Part shown: one piece after another, positions 8,758-17,561 of the stretch
Layout: the number at the start of each line of letters is the position of its first letter
Numbering within the stretch: the first letter of the stretch is position 1
Origin: an uncultured Rikenella sp.
Lineage (GTDB): Bacteria > Bacteroidota > Bacteroidia > Bacteroidales > Rikenellaceae
Assembly (NCBI RefSeq): GCF_910579375.1
Contig: NZ_CAJTUJ010000018.1
Span: 1-29,071 of the forward strand
Direction: 5' to 3'
Length of the DNA stretch: 29,071 nt
Position numbers and translations under genes: made by a program
Notes under the pieces: model-generated
The model's input: the letters and a program-made list of their open reading frames with translations, nothing else
Database searches by the model: none
What the model was told of the DNA's origin: nothing

Positions 8758-9434
8758 TGCACTATCAGGCGGATATGATTCATAGATTAGGTCATGAGGT
8801 AGCTTTTTTTAGGGATTGCGGCGATCGCCGGAATGGTCGGGTGCTCTTCAGCCGCTACTCGGCGGACGACCTGACGCCCCGGGGCGAGATTCGGACGCAG
8901 GACAAGGGGAAAGCGGCGATAGAGGTCGGATTTCAGGCACTCGGCGACAACGGGGACGAACTGTTGTTCAAAGAGGAGTTCAGCGATACGATATGTCGTC
9001 TGAACGGTGATTCGGTGCAACCGGTCTGTCGATTGGATATGGGGCGGTATCGATTCCCGGCGGAAAAGATGACGTTCGAGGCGATGAACGAGTGGCCGGA
9101 TTATTACCGGCTGGTGGATCTGTTGGAGGGGGAGCGATATCTGTTTCTTTCGCTCCAAAACGGGCTGATGGGAGACCGGATGCTGCTGGTGTATGACAAG
9201 AGCGACGGGGCGTGCTACATCCCGAAGGGAGATGACGGGCGACAGGGGCTGTTCGTGGACGGGGTGCGCTTTACGCCACGGAGCCTCCGCCGGAACCGGC
9301 TGGTCGGCGAACTCGATCCGCTGGATTTACTGGATCGAAAAGAACAGATCACGGATCCGGCGTTACGGGCGGTTGCTGCCGGCGTGACGGAACGGAGTAA
9401 TCTGGTGGTGGCGATGCTGCCGCTGAAGGAGTAA
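8757..9434 (+). CDS. N-terminally truncated 6-bladed beta-propeller protein (probable gene remnant)
   Basis: About 225 residues from the ATG at 8757; a TTG at 8727 or an ATG at 8775 are alternatives. The sequence matches the C-terminal half of Bacteroidota 6-bladed beta-propeller lipoproteins: EVAFFRDCGDRRNGRVLF, LLFKEEFSDTICRL, VQPVCRLDMGRYRFPAE, RLVDLLEGERYLFLSLQNG, LLVYDKSDGACYIPKG and NRLVGELDPLDLLD. Family members normally have a lipoprotein signal and around 370-400 residues. Here there is no signal peptide, and the first blades are missing because the ORF begins next to a promoter for the opposite strand. No matching first half is seen upstream, where the divergent gene sits. It is probably a non-functional 3' remnant left by a deletion or rearrangement, although the retained frame is intact. 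Confidence 0.65.
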   Translation: MHYQADMIHRLGHEVAFFRDCGDRRNGRVLFSRYSADDLTPRGEIRTQDKGKAAIEVGFQALGDNGDELLFKEEFSDTICRLNGDSVQPVCRLDMGRYRFPAEKMTFEAMNEWPDYYRLVDLLEGERYLFLSLQNGLMGDRMLLVYDKSDGACYIPKGDDGRQGLFVDGVRFTPRSLRRNRLVGELDPLDLLDRKEQITDPALRAVAAGVTERSNLVVAMLPLKE

Positions 9435-9537
9435 ATCTGTCAGGTTTTCCTCCCGATTGTGTCGTTTTTGCGTAAAAGTCGGAAAACCAGCTTTTCATTG
9501 TGGTGAAAGGGAGATTGCTTGTGGCTTTTCAACCCGA

Positions 9538-11118
9538 TCATTTCGAAAGGTGTTGCTCCTGCAACCAGCGGAGAAAACGCGGGAGAATGTCTTCTTCTTG
9601 CTTCCCGGCCAGCCACTCCTCGCAGGAGATCGGCTCGGGTTGCAACGGAATATCCACCGGTTCGAACTCGAACCGTGGTGCATGAACATCATTTCGTAAA
9701 CTCGAATAGGGAATCGTGAACGAAAAATTCGTATACGGCAGCTTGGCCCATTGTGCATTTCCGCCGCTGATGCTCGCATAGCCTCCACAAGGCTCGCCCG
9801 CCGTTAGGCCGATCTCCTGCTCCTTGAAATGCTGGGCAAAGAGCTGCGCCGCCGAGTAAGTCCCCGAACCGGTCAGCAGGTAGACCGCCTGCCCCCGATA
9901 CCGGTGTTTCAGAACCGAGTCCGGCCGGAAACGAAGATCGTACACCATGTCAGTCGTGAAAAAGTTCCCGTCCGGAATGCTGTCCACATACGCCGCCATC
10001 TGTTCCTGTTGTTCGGGTGTCAGGCCGAACAGGTCGTACTGCGTGTTCCAAATCACGGTCTTGATCTTTTCGCGGTTCGCGTCCGTCACCCGATAGGCCT
10101 TGTTCGCATCCACCGACCGGGTCGTCAGGTAGTTCAGCGTCTTGTAGACGTTGTCGATCATCCCGCCCCCGTTCTCGCTGATGTCGAGCACCAGCGTGTC
10201 GATTCGGTTCCGGTCGACCCATGCCATGGCCCGCCGCAGCTTTCGGGAATAACGCCGGTCTTTCTTGCCCAGGCCGAGCAGCATGGACACCGGACTCTGA
10301 CCCACGAAATAATCGATACTCACCACCGCGCTGTGCGCGCCGATCCGCTGTCGGGAGATCGTCTTGTCGCCGAAAAAGAGACTCCACACATTGTCGTCCC
10401 TGGATCTTTGTCTCTTCTTTTTAGCTATTTTCCGAAGTTCTCCGCGGGTCATGCCGGCCAACGTAACCGTATCGACCCGTTCGCTCCCCGGCAAAACGTA
10501 CTCCACCCGATAGGGCGCCGGTTCTCCTTCCATGAACAGAAAGTTCATCAGGCTATACCAATAGGCAGATTCTCCCGTTTCGATGATAGAAAAGCCCTCG
10601 CCGTCCTTCTCCCAAGCGGGTATGGAGCGCATGACACAGGCCATCTCTTGCGCCGACCGGCCGTTCACACGAAGAATCCGGGCATCCTCCGGCAGGTGTC
10701 CCGTAGGATCTCTCTGAACGAACGTCGTCCCGTCTTTCCAGTTCTTGATGCTGATCGGAAACAACGTGTCGGTCGGCTGAAAGACTCGATGACGGTTATA
10801 ATACGACATGTCGGGAAAGGTGAAATGACCGTCCTGGATCAACGTCCCCGTATACCGCAAGGCATACAGATATTCGTTCTGCGTCCTGGCGGCTTGCAGT
10901 TTCTCGCGTAGCGCCTCCACCCATTTCTCCCACTCTTCGTCGCTGGCTCCGCGGTGACCGTAGATATATACGGAGTCGATCTGGCGAACGATAAACGCCA
11001 ACTCCTCGTCCCGCTGCTCCCGAGTCAGGAAGGTGCTGTCCGCCGGATCCTGGGCCTGTGCGGAAAGGAAAGATCCGGTTAAAAGAAACAGAAAAAAACA
11101 ATTACCCAATTTATTCAT
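9538..11118 (-). CDS. S41-family peptidase (C-terminal processing protease-like), exported
   Basis: A 526-residue protein with a signal peptide (NCFFLFLLTGSFLSAQAQ). It has S41/TSPc hallmarks: TLVLDISENGGGMIDN around residues 308-323, and the serine region LLTGSGTYSAAQLFA with S422 as probable nucleophile, followed by GLTAGEPCGG. H98 in the IQDGHFTF motif matches the His seen in tricorn/IRBP-like S41 members that use a Ser-His dyad rather than Ser-Lys. No separate PDZ domain is obvious; residues 115-220 might be a degenerate one. The ATG overlaps the end of the upstream RND permease gene by 8 nt, so the two are translationally coupled. That arrangement suggests the protease acts with, or is regulated alongside, the transporter. 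Its substrate is unknown. Confidence 0.85.
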   Translation of the reverse strand: MNKLGNCFFLFLLTGSFLSAQAQDPADSTFLTREQRDEELAFIVRQIDSVYIYGHRGASDEEWEKWVEALREKLQAARTQNEYLYALRYTGTLIQDGHFTFPDMSYYNRHRVFQPTDTLFPISIKNWKDGTTFVQRDPTGHLPEDARILRVNGRSAQEMACVMRSIPAWEKDGEGFSIIETGESAYWYSLMNFLFMEGEPAPYRVEYVLPGSERVDTVTLAGMTRGELRKIAKKKRQRSRDDNVWSLFFGDKTISRQRIGAHSAVVSIDYFVGQSPVSMLLGLGKKDRRYSRKLRRAMAWVDRNRIDTLVLDISENGGGMIDNVYKTLNYLTTRSVDANKAYRVTDANREKIKTVIWNTQYDLFGLTPEQQEQMAAYVDSIPDGNFFTTDMVYDLRFRPDSVLKHRYRGQAVYLLTGSGTYSAAQLFAQHFKEQEIGLTAGEPCGGYASISGGNAQWAKLPYTNFSFTIPYSSLRNDVHAPRFEFEPVDIPLQPEPISCEEWLAGKQEEDILPRFLRWLQEQHLSK

Positions 11119-14100
11119 GACGTATGGTTTTGGTACTGTCGATATGTTGTGGTCTGTTTGGCTCTTTCATCGGCAGGAAGAGCGGCAGGAAGAGTAGGAT
11201 CGCGATCAGCGAAAAGAGCATACCCCCCATCGCTCCCGCGGCGAACGAGAACCAGAAGGGTTCGCGGCTCACCACCACGAACGGAACCAGCCCCAGTACC
11301 GTGGAAAGCACGGTCAGCAGGATCGGCACGATCTTCCGGTTGTAAGCCCGCAGGTAGGTCGGCAAACCCGCTCGCACGCCGCTCCGCAGGAAGAGGTTGT
11401 AGTCGTTGATGAGGTAGATGCCGGCATTGACCACCAGCCCGCTCAGCAGGACGAACGAAGCGAAGCCGCCCTGGTCGAACCGCAGTTCGAAGAGGTAGAA
11501 GGTTAGAAAAACGCCGATGAACGAGATCGGAATCATCGCGATAATTACCAGCGGCTGGCGAAGCGATTCGAAGAGCACCGAGCAGATGAAGTAGATGATG
11601 ACGATGATCAGGCCCAGCAGCCAGTACGGTGTGCCGCCGCCATCGCTCCACCAGCCTCCGCCCCGGTCGTTCGCCACGCTGTAGCCCACCGGCAGCTCGG
11701 CCCGCAGCCGCTCCGCCTGTCGGTCGGTGAAGCGGTTCGCCAGCTCGTAAGAGCCCACGAAGTCAAACGCCACGATCAACGAATACTGCTGGTTGTGTTT
11801 GTAGATGTTGTTCCCCGAGCGTCGTTTGGCCAGCTCGCCGAGCTCCGAGAGCTTGACATTCCGGTCGCCGACCGTCAGGATGTCGTTCCGCATGTGCCAC
11901 GCGTCGAAACGCTCCGCCTCGGAGGAGACCAGCACCGCCTGTTCCATCCGTCCGTCGTGGTAGAACGACGGCAATCCCTGGCGGTAGACCTGTTCGCTCA
12001 GCGTCCGGTAGTAGGCCGACGGGGTCACGCCGTACAAGGCGAAACGGTCGAAATTCAGGTCGAGGTAGAACTCCGTCCGGTTGTCTTTCCCGCCGAAGGT
12101 GACCCGCCCCATGATCTCCGGGTCGGACACTCGCGGGTTGACCGAAATCGAGTCCACCAGTTCCTGCGCATAGCGGTAGAGTTGTTCGTAGTTGTAGCCC
12201 CGCAGCGTGATCCGGTTCGATTTCCATCCCGAACTGAGGCTGTTGTTGAATCCCTGTCCCACGCCGTAGATGCTCCAGTCGGCGCCGCCGAGGCTGATGG
12301 CTTTCGAGGTGGCGAGGTCTTTCAGCCGGAAGGCGAAGCCCTGCCGGTCGGCTTCGGGTCGGAAGGTCACGGTGATCTGCCCGTTGTCGTACCCCGTGAT
12401 CGAGGTGCGGAACATGTCGATCTCGTCGAATCCGCTCAGGAAATTCTCCATGTCGCGCATCGTCTCGTTCAGCTGGTGCACGGTGCACCCCTCGGGCAGC
12501 CGGGCGCCGATAATCAGCCGCGTCCGTTCCGGATCGTTATAGAAGTTCGAGTTGTAGACCTTCTTGGCGAAGAGCCGCATCGAACCGCCCAAGGCCCCTT
12601 CGAACCACTCCTTGGCTTTCTGCTGATAGAAGTTGCTGCCGATCGTGGCGTTGTAGGCCCGTACCCAGAGGGTCGAATCCCAGGCCGGATCGTTCTTGTG
12701 CTCGATCTTGGCGGGCAGCAGCTGTACGGGCAGGCCGAATCCTAAAATAGCCACTGTGATATAGGCCCATTGCCACCGCCGGCCGTGTCGCAGGAAACGG
12801 GCGTAGCGGGCTGTCGTCCGAGCTGTCCACCGTTTTCCGCGGGTGCGGAAACGGCGTGCCCGTTTCGAACGCTGTCGTCCGTAGATCGGGCTCTTGTCGA
12901 GCAGGGCGGGGATGAAGAAGACCGAAATCGCCATCGAGACGACGAGGTTGATGACGATGACGGCGCAGAAGTCGACCAGATTCTCGCGCTGGCTCTCGGG
13001 CAGGAAGAGCACGATGCTCAGCGCGCCGATGGTGGTGAGCAGGGCGCCCATAATCGCCAAAAATACCCGCCGGTTGCGGAACCGGCCGTAGTGGTCGATC
13101 ATGATGATCGAGGTGTCGATGATCATCCCGAGCGAGACGGTGATCCCCGCCAGCGAGTAGAGATGGATCTCCAGCCCGAAGAGGTTGTAGAAGATAAAGG
13201 CCACCAGCACGTTGCATGCCAGCGTCAGGACGATCATCCACAGATACCTCCAGCTCCGGCTGGTGAGGAAGACGAAGAGCAGCAGGATCAGTACCGACAG
13301 CCCCGTCCGCCAGTAGATTTTGTTCAGCTCGCCCCGGATGTAGACCGAGGTATCGTCGGCCAGCAGGATGGCGTAGCCCGGCGGCAGAGAGGCGCGTATC
13401 TCCTCCACTTTCGCTTTCAGAGCGTCGGTCACGACGAGGGTGTTGACGTGCTTCTCGGCGTAGATCGTCAGGTTGATGTTGTTCAGTCCGTTGATCCGGT
13501 AATAGTTGTCGGGCAGCTTCTGGCGGTGTTCGACGGTGGCGACTTCGCCCAGACGAACGATCCGGCCGCCGCAGTTGCCCACTTCGATCCGTTCCCACGC
13601 TTCGGGCGGCACGGGGCGCGGCCGAAGACCGATGCGGATCTGTCGCGGTTCGCCTGTCCGGTCGTCCGTTTCGAGCGTGCCGATCCCCAGCTGGTCGTTG
13701 CGGGCCAGCCGTTGGAAGGCGTTCCGGATATCCTGTCCGGTCAGGCCGAGTGTGGCGCAACGGTTCGGGTCGAAGGTCACGACCCACTCGAACGGCGTGG
13801 CGCCGGTCACCGAGACCTGTCGTACCCCTTCGACCCGCGAGAGGGGCTCGGCGATGTTCTTTTCGGCGTATTGCTCGATTTGCCAGGTGGGCAGGTCGGC
13901 GTTGATCGTGTAGGTGAGCACCGGCGAGGCGCTCTCGCCATCCATCCCGGTCGAGAGCTGGGGGTAGGAGACGCCGTCGGGCAGCGAGGGGTAAAGCTGG
14001 CGCAGCCGCGACGAGATGTCGAACCGGACGGCGTCCATCCGGGCCTCTTTTTTGAAACTGAGGGAGATGCTGCCGCCGTCTTTGTAGGAGGCGGAGTACA

Positions 14101-14335
14101 TCTCGCGGATGCCGGAAATGGAGGCGAGGGTGCCTTCGATCTTCGAGGTGACCTCCTGTTCCACCACCCGCGCCGAGGCGCCCGGCCAGTTGAACCAGAC
14201 GGTGATCCCTTTTTGGCTCACGCCGGGCGCATATTGGACATGGAGCAGCGGGATCATGGCGATCCCGATCACCATCAGGGTCGCCATCACCAGAATCACG
14301 GTGAAGGGGGATATGCGTCGTGTCGGCGTGCTCAT
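11111..14335 (-). CDS. RND-family efflux permease, second of a tandem pair
   Basis: A 1074-residue inner-membrane transporter of AcrB/CzcA/MdtC type. TM1 (PFTVILVMATLMVIGIAMIP) is followed by a periplasmic porter domain with VTVTGATPFEW-type repeats (seen as VSVTGATPFEWVVTFDP). TM2-6 lie at about 340-490, including SLGMIIDTSIIMIDH. A second porter domain follows, then TM8-12 from about 890 (GLIIVIIYFICSVLFESLRQ ... GLVVNAGIYLIND). The TM4 acidic site has a single Asp (D407) followed by Thr, not the AcrB Asp-Asp pair. The start overlaps the stop of the first permease by 4 nt (ATGA), so the two are translationally coupled and may form a mixed trimer as in MdtBC. No periplasmic adaptor gene is adjacent. 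Substrate cannot be inferred. Confidence 0.9.
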   Translation of the reverse strand: MSTPTRRISPFTVILVMATLMVIGIAMIPLLHVQYAPGVSQKGITVWFNWPGASARVVEQEVTSKIEGTLASISGIREMYSASYKDGGSISLSFKKEARMDAVRFDISSRLRQLYPSLPDGVSYPQLSTGMDGESASPVLTYTINADLPTWQIEQYAEKNIAEPLSRVEGVRQVSVTGATPFEWVVTFDPNRCATLGLTGQDIRNAFQRLARNDQLGIGTLETDDRTGEPRQIRIGLRPRPVPPEAWERIEVGNCGGRIVRLGEVATVEHRQKLPDNYYRINGLNNINLTIYAEKHVNTLVVTDALKAKVEEIRASLPPGYAILLADDTSVYIRGELNKIYWRTGLSVLILLLFVFLTSRSWRYLWMIVLTLACNVLVAFIFYNLFGLEIHLYSLAGITVSLGMIIDTSIIMIDHYGRFRNRRVFLAIMGALLTTIGALSIVLFLPESQRENLVDFCAVIVINLVVSMAISVFFIPALLDKSPIYGRQRSKRARRFRTRGKRWTARTTARYARFLRHGRRWQWAYITVAILGFGLPVQLLPAKIEHKNDPAWDSTLWVRAYNATIGSNFYQQKAKEWFEGALGGSMRLFAKKVYNSNFYNDPERTRLIIGARLPEGCTVHQLNETMRDMENFLSGFDEIDMFRTSITGYDNGQITVTFRPEADRQGFAFRLKDLATSKAISLGGADWSIYGVGQGFNNSLSSGWKSNRITLRGYNYEQLYRYAQELVDSISVNPRVSDPEIMGRVTFGGKDNRTEFYLDLNFDRFALYGVTPSAYYRTLSEQVYRQGLPSFYHDGRMEQAVLVSSEAERFDAWHMRNDILTVGDRNVKLSELGELAKRRSGNNIYKHNQQYSLIVAFDFVGSYELANRFTDRQAERLRAELPVGYSVANDRGGGWWSDGGGTPYWLLGLIIVIIYFICSVLFESLRQPLVIIAMIPISFIGVFLTFYLFELRFDQGGFASFVLLSGLVVNAGIYLINDYNLFLRSGVRAGLPTYLRAYNRKIVPILLTVLSTVLGLVPFVVVSREPFWFSFAAGAMGGMLFSLIAILLFLPLFLPMKEPNRPQHIDSTKTIRHE

Positions 14336-17300
14336 GACCGGGAAGAGGGGCGCCGTTTATCGCTCCGGCGGTAGATGAGGTAATAGAAGATCGGAATGAA
14401 GTAGACGCTGACGATGGTTCCGAAGACCATCCCGCCGATGATGGCGAGCGACAGCGGCCGCTGGAGGTCGTTCCCCATCCCGCCCGAGAAGAGGAAGGGC
14501 AGGATGGCCAAAATGGTCGTGAGGGAGGTCATGACGATCGGTTTGAGCCGCCGGTCGCCGCCGGTCAGCACGGCGCGCAGCAGACCGTGGCCTTCGCGCC
14601 GCAGCCGGTTGAAGGTGTCGACTTTCAGGATCGAGTCGTTGATGACGATCCCGCTCATCACCACGAGGCCGATCAGCGACATCAGGTTGAGGCTCGATCC
14701 GCACAGCCACAGCACGAACAGCGCGCCCGAGATGTCTACGACGATTTCGGACATGATGATGAAGGGCTGTACCAGCGATTCGAACTGCGAGGCGAGGATG
14801 AAGTAGAGCAGCAACAGCGAGACGACGAGCACGGTCACGAGCTGTTGCAGGGTGTCGCGGCTGTCGAACCAGCCGCCCGAGAAGCCGACTTCGAAGTTGC
14901 CGTCGCGTTCCACCGCTCGCCGGACGACGTTCATCGTCTCCGGCACCTGTTCGTCGGCCACGTCGAGGTGCAGCGGGTAGTACTCTCCCTCGGCGCCCGA
15001 GACGATGCTCCGCAAGTCGCGGTCGGGGCTCTCGGTCAGGAGGAGCGATACGGGGATCTCGACCCGGTCGCCCGACAGTACGGTGTGGGTGGCCAGCACC
15101 TCCCGCACGGTTCGTTCCGCGGCCCCTAACGAGACGGGCAGGGAGTATTGTCCCTGCCGAATCTCCATAATCCGGTTCTCGTTGAAGGCGCTTTTCAGGG
15201 CATAGTAAAGTTCGTCGTACCCCACCCGGTAGAGCGACATCCGGTCGGGATCGGCGTAGAGGGTGAGGTGCTCCTGCCAGACGACGGGCTCGATCCGCAC
15301 CCCCGGCAGACTGTCCCGAAGGGCCGCCAGCAGCGGATTGAGTTTGTCCGGCTCGGCGCTCCCTGCCGTGGGACGCAGCCGCGCCGTCAGGGTCGCGCCG
15401 GTCTCGGAAAAGATCATCTCGAAGATGTTCCCCGCCTCTTCGGTCTGAAAGGCGGCTTCGGGGAACTCCCGCTGCACGTACCGTTGTGCCCGCGCGACGA
15501 CTGCCCCTAAGGAGTCCGGATCGTTCACCCGCACATAGACTAACGCCTCATTGTTTCCCGTCTCGCGGGTATGCGAGAGGACGAACTGTTGCCGGCCGGC
15601 CAGCACGGTGGCATGCTCGGCCCCTGCTCCCAGTTCGCCGACCAGCCGGTCTGTCCGGCGGCGGTTTTCGGCGGCGGTAATCGGTTGGTTCCAGTCCACA
15701 TGCAAAATAATATCCTCTTTGTCCATCGCCGGCATGGTGCTCTTGTCGAGTTCCCGATAGAACCAGATGCCGGCCAGGGTGAATCCGGCGACGGAGAACC
15801 ATACGAGCCGCTGGTGTCGGAAGACCCACTTGAGGCTCCGTTCGTATGCTCCGGCCATGTCCCGCACGCCGATTCGTTGCAGGATGCGGTTTCGGCCGCG
15901 CTGCTCTTTCCCGCGATAGAGCAGGTGGTAGTAGACGGGGATGATGGTCATGGCGACGATCAGCGAGGAGACGAGGCCGATGGTCACGGCCATCGCCTGG
16001 TCGTAGAACATGGCGCCGGCGATGCCGCTCAGGAAAATCAGCGGCACGAAGATCGAACAGGTGGTCAGCACCGAGCTGAGCAGGGCCGAGAAGACTTCGC
16101 CCGTCCCGACGACGACGGCCTCTTTCATCCGTTCGCCGCGGTCCCACCGTTGCGAGATGTTGTCGATGACGATGATCGAGTTGTCGACCATCATCCCGAG
16201 GCCGAGCATCAGTCCCGAGAGCGAGATGATGTTGATCGAGATGCCGAGGATGAAGAAGAAGAGCAGCGACACGAGCAGCGACAGCGGAATGGTCAGCGTG
16301 ATGAGGAGCGGGGCGCGGAAGTCCTGCATGAAGAGGAAGATCACGAGGCAGGCCAGCACGGCACCCACGATCAGGTTGCTCTCGAGGTTGCCGATGGAGT
16401 AGTCGAGCAGTTGGGTCTGGTCGCGTGTGAGGGTAAAGTCGATGTCGGGGTAGTCGTGTTCGAAATGGTCGACGAGGCGGTTGATTTCGGCTTTGAGGTC
16501 GCCCATCCGGGCGTCGGACTGCTTGATGACGGCCATGGTGACGGCTTCGCGGCCGTCGGAGAGGACGATGCCCTGGCGTTGTTGCGGCCGTTCGACCACG
16601 GTGGCGAGTTCGCCGAGGCGGAATATCCGGCCTTCGATGTTGAGGGGGATTCGTTCGATGTCGCGCCGGCCGGAGAGGGTGGAGTTGAACCGGATGTTAT
16701 ACTGGTACTGGCCGTCCCGGACGGTCAGGTTGCCCATGTTGATGTGGTTGGCCTGGATGGCGGCTTCGAGCTGCGAGGGTTCGATGCCCAAGGCTTCGAG
16801 CCGGGCGGCGTCGGGGATCACGACGAGTTCGGGGTACAGGCGGCCGCTCATGTCGACGAAGGCGACTTGCGAAAGCTGTTCGAGCCGTTTGGCGATCACG
16901 GTGGCGGCGAAGTTGCTGAGTTCGATCAGCCGGTTCTCGCGGGCGCGGCTGTTGGCAGCTGCTCCGTCGGCGGGTCGTTCGTCGGAGAGGGTGAGGTTCA
17001 GATAGAAGGCGGGGATGTCGGTGGCGCTGGCTTTCACGACGGTGGGTCGCTCGACCTCTTTGGGCAGTGATCCCATGGCGCGGTCGATGCGCTCGTTGAC
17101 GTCGATGAAGAGGTAGTCGATGTCGGAGCCGTAGTCGAATTGCAGAAAGATCAGACCGGCGCCGTCTTTGGCTTCGGCGGTGATCTCGCGCAGGTGGCCT
17201 GCCTGCATGAGCTGCGACCGCAGCGGGGCGATGACGGAGGCCTGAAGCTCTCGGGCGGGGGTGTTCGGGGCGTGGATCCGGACGGTGATCTGCGGAATGT

Positions 17301-17415
17301 CCACTTCGGGCATCAGGGAGATGGGAAGCAGCCGCGAGGCCACGATCCCGAGCACGACCACGGCGATGGCGCACATGGTCACGGCGATCGGTCGCTCTAT
17401 CAGTCTTCGAACCAT
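14332..17415 (-). CDS. RND-family efflux permease, first of a tandem pair
   Basis: A 1027-residue permease with the standard RND plan. TM1 is near residues 10-30, followed by PLMPEVD-like residues (SLMPEVDIPQITV). Porter subdomains contain GRLYPELVVIPD and QANHINMGNLTV. TM2-6 lie at about 345-480 with LGLGMMVDNSIIVIDNIS (D411, N412), and the repeat half has LIGLVVMSGIVINDSIL. It is a clear paralogue of the next gene but divergent from it. This is the first gene of the operon; the 146 nt upstream hold a repeat fragment and no recognisable -7 box. In Bacteroidota, RND permeases normally need a membrane-fusion protein and a TolC-like channel, and neither is encoded here. The substrate is unknown; drugs, metals, lipids or bile acids are all possible. 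Confidence 0.9.
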   Translation of the reverse strand: MVRRLIERPIAVTMCAIAVVVLGIVASRLLPISLMPEVDIPQITVRIHAPNTPARELQASVIAPLRSQLMQAGHLREITAEAKDGAGLIFLQFDYGSDIDYLFIDVNERIDRAMGSLPKEVERPTVVKASATDIPAFYLNLTLSDERPADGAAANSRARENRLIELSNFAATVIAKRLEQLSQVAFVDMSGRLYPELVVIPDAARLEALGIEPSQLEAAIQANHINMGNLTVRDGQYQYNIRFNSTLSGRRDIERIPLNIEGRIFRLGELATVVERPQQRQGIVLSDGREAVTMAVIKQSDARMGDLKAEINRLVDHFEHDYPDIDFTLTRDQTQLLDYSIGNLESNLIVGAVLACLVIFLFMQDFRAPLLITLTIPLSLLVSLLFFFILGISINIISLSGLMLGLGMMVDNSIIVIDNISQRWDRGERMKEAVVVGTGEVFSALLSSVLTTCSIFVPLIFLSGIAGAMFYDQAMAVTIGLVSSLIVAMTIIPVYYHLLYRGKEQRGRNRILQRIGVRDMAGAYERSLKWVFRHQRLVWFSVAGFTLAGIWFYRELDKSTMPAMDKEDIILHVDWNQPITAAENRRRTDRLVGELGAGAEHATVLAGRQQFVLSHTRETGNNEALVYVRVNDPDSLGAVVARAQRYVQREFPEAAFQTEEAGNIFEMIFSETGATLTARLRPTAGSAEPDKLNPLLAALRDSLPGVRIEPVVWQEHLTLYADPDRMSLYRVGYDELYYALKSAFNENRIMEIRQGQYSLPVSLGAAERTVREVLATHTVLSGDRVEIPVSLLLTESPDRDLRSIVSGAEGEYYPLHLDVADEQVPETMNVVRRAVERDGNFEVGFSGGWFDSRDTLQQLVTVLVVSLLLLYFILASQFESLVQPFIIMSEIVVDISGALFVLWLCGSSLNLMSLIGLVVMSGIVINDSILKVDTFNRLRREGHGLLRAVLTGGDRRLKPIVMTSLTTILAILPFLFSGGMGNDLQRPLSLAIIGGMVFGTIVSVYFIPIFYYLIYRRSDKRRPSSRS

Positions 17416-17513
17416 AGCTTATTGCATAATCTTATTTGTTTTGCTTGTGCTTATCGGGAGGGTACTGTTCTTTTTAACTTCGCTCCGCTCGTTTTCCTCC
17501 TCGCCGCTCGGCT

Positions 17514-17548
17514 CTTCAGAAAAGGTACGGTTCCATGCGGGTAGACAC
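17514..17548. repeat. Second copy of the terminal part of a dispersed repeat
   Basis: This segment in the lnt-RND gap shares two blocks with the large repeat near 26564-26833. CTTCAGAAAAGGTACGGTTC (17514-17533) is the exact reverse complement of 26564-26583. GTTCCATGCGGGTAGACAC (17530-17548) is identical to 26815-26833. The two blocks overlap here, whereas in the larger copy they lie at opposite ends. The adjoining 17461-17513 stretch, rich in CGCTC-type motifs, may belong to the same family. Confidence 0.7.
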
Positions 17549-17561
17549 AGCCAACGAACAG

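Noticed and set aside
9435..9537. GGTTTTCC/GGAAAACC inverted repeat between the truncated propeller gene and the protease gene
   Set aside because: Only 8 bp of stem with a loop of over 30 nt; not enough to call a terminator or operator.
12770..17070. Long plus-strand open frames opposite the RND permease genes (12770-14374 and 15571-17070)
   Set aside because: The products are strings of Asp, Glu, His and Gly with no domain, and the opposite strand encodes two unmistakable RND permeases.
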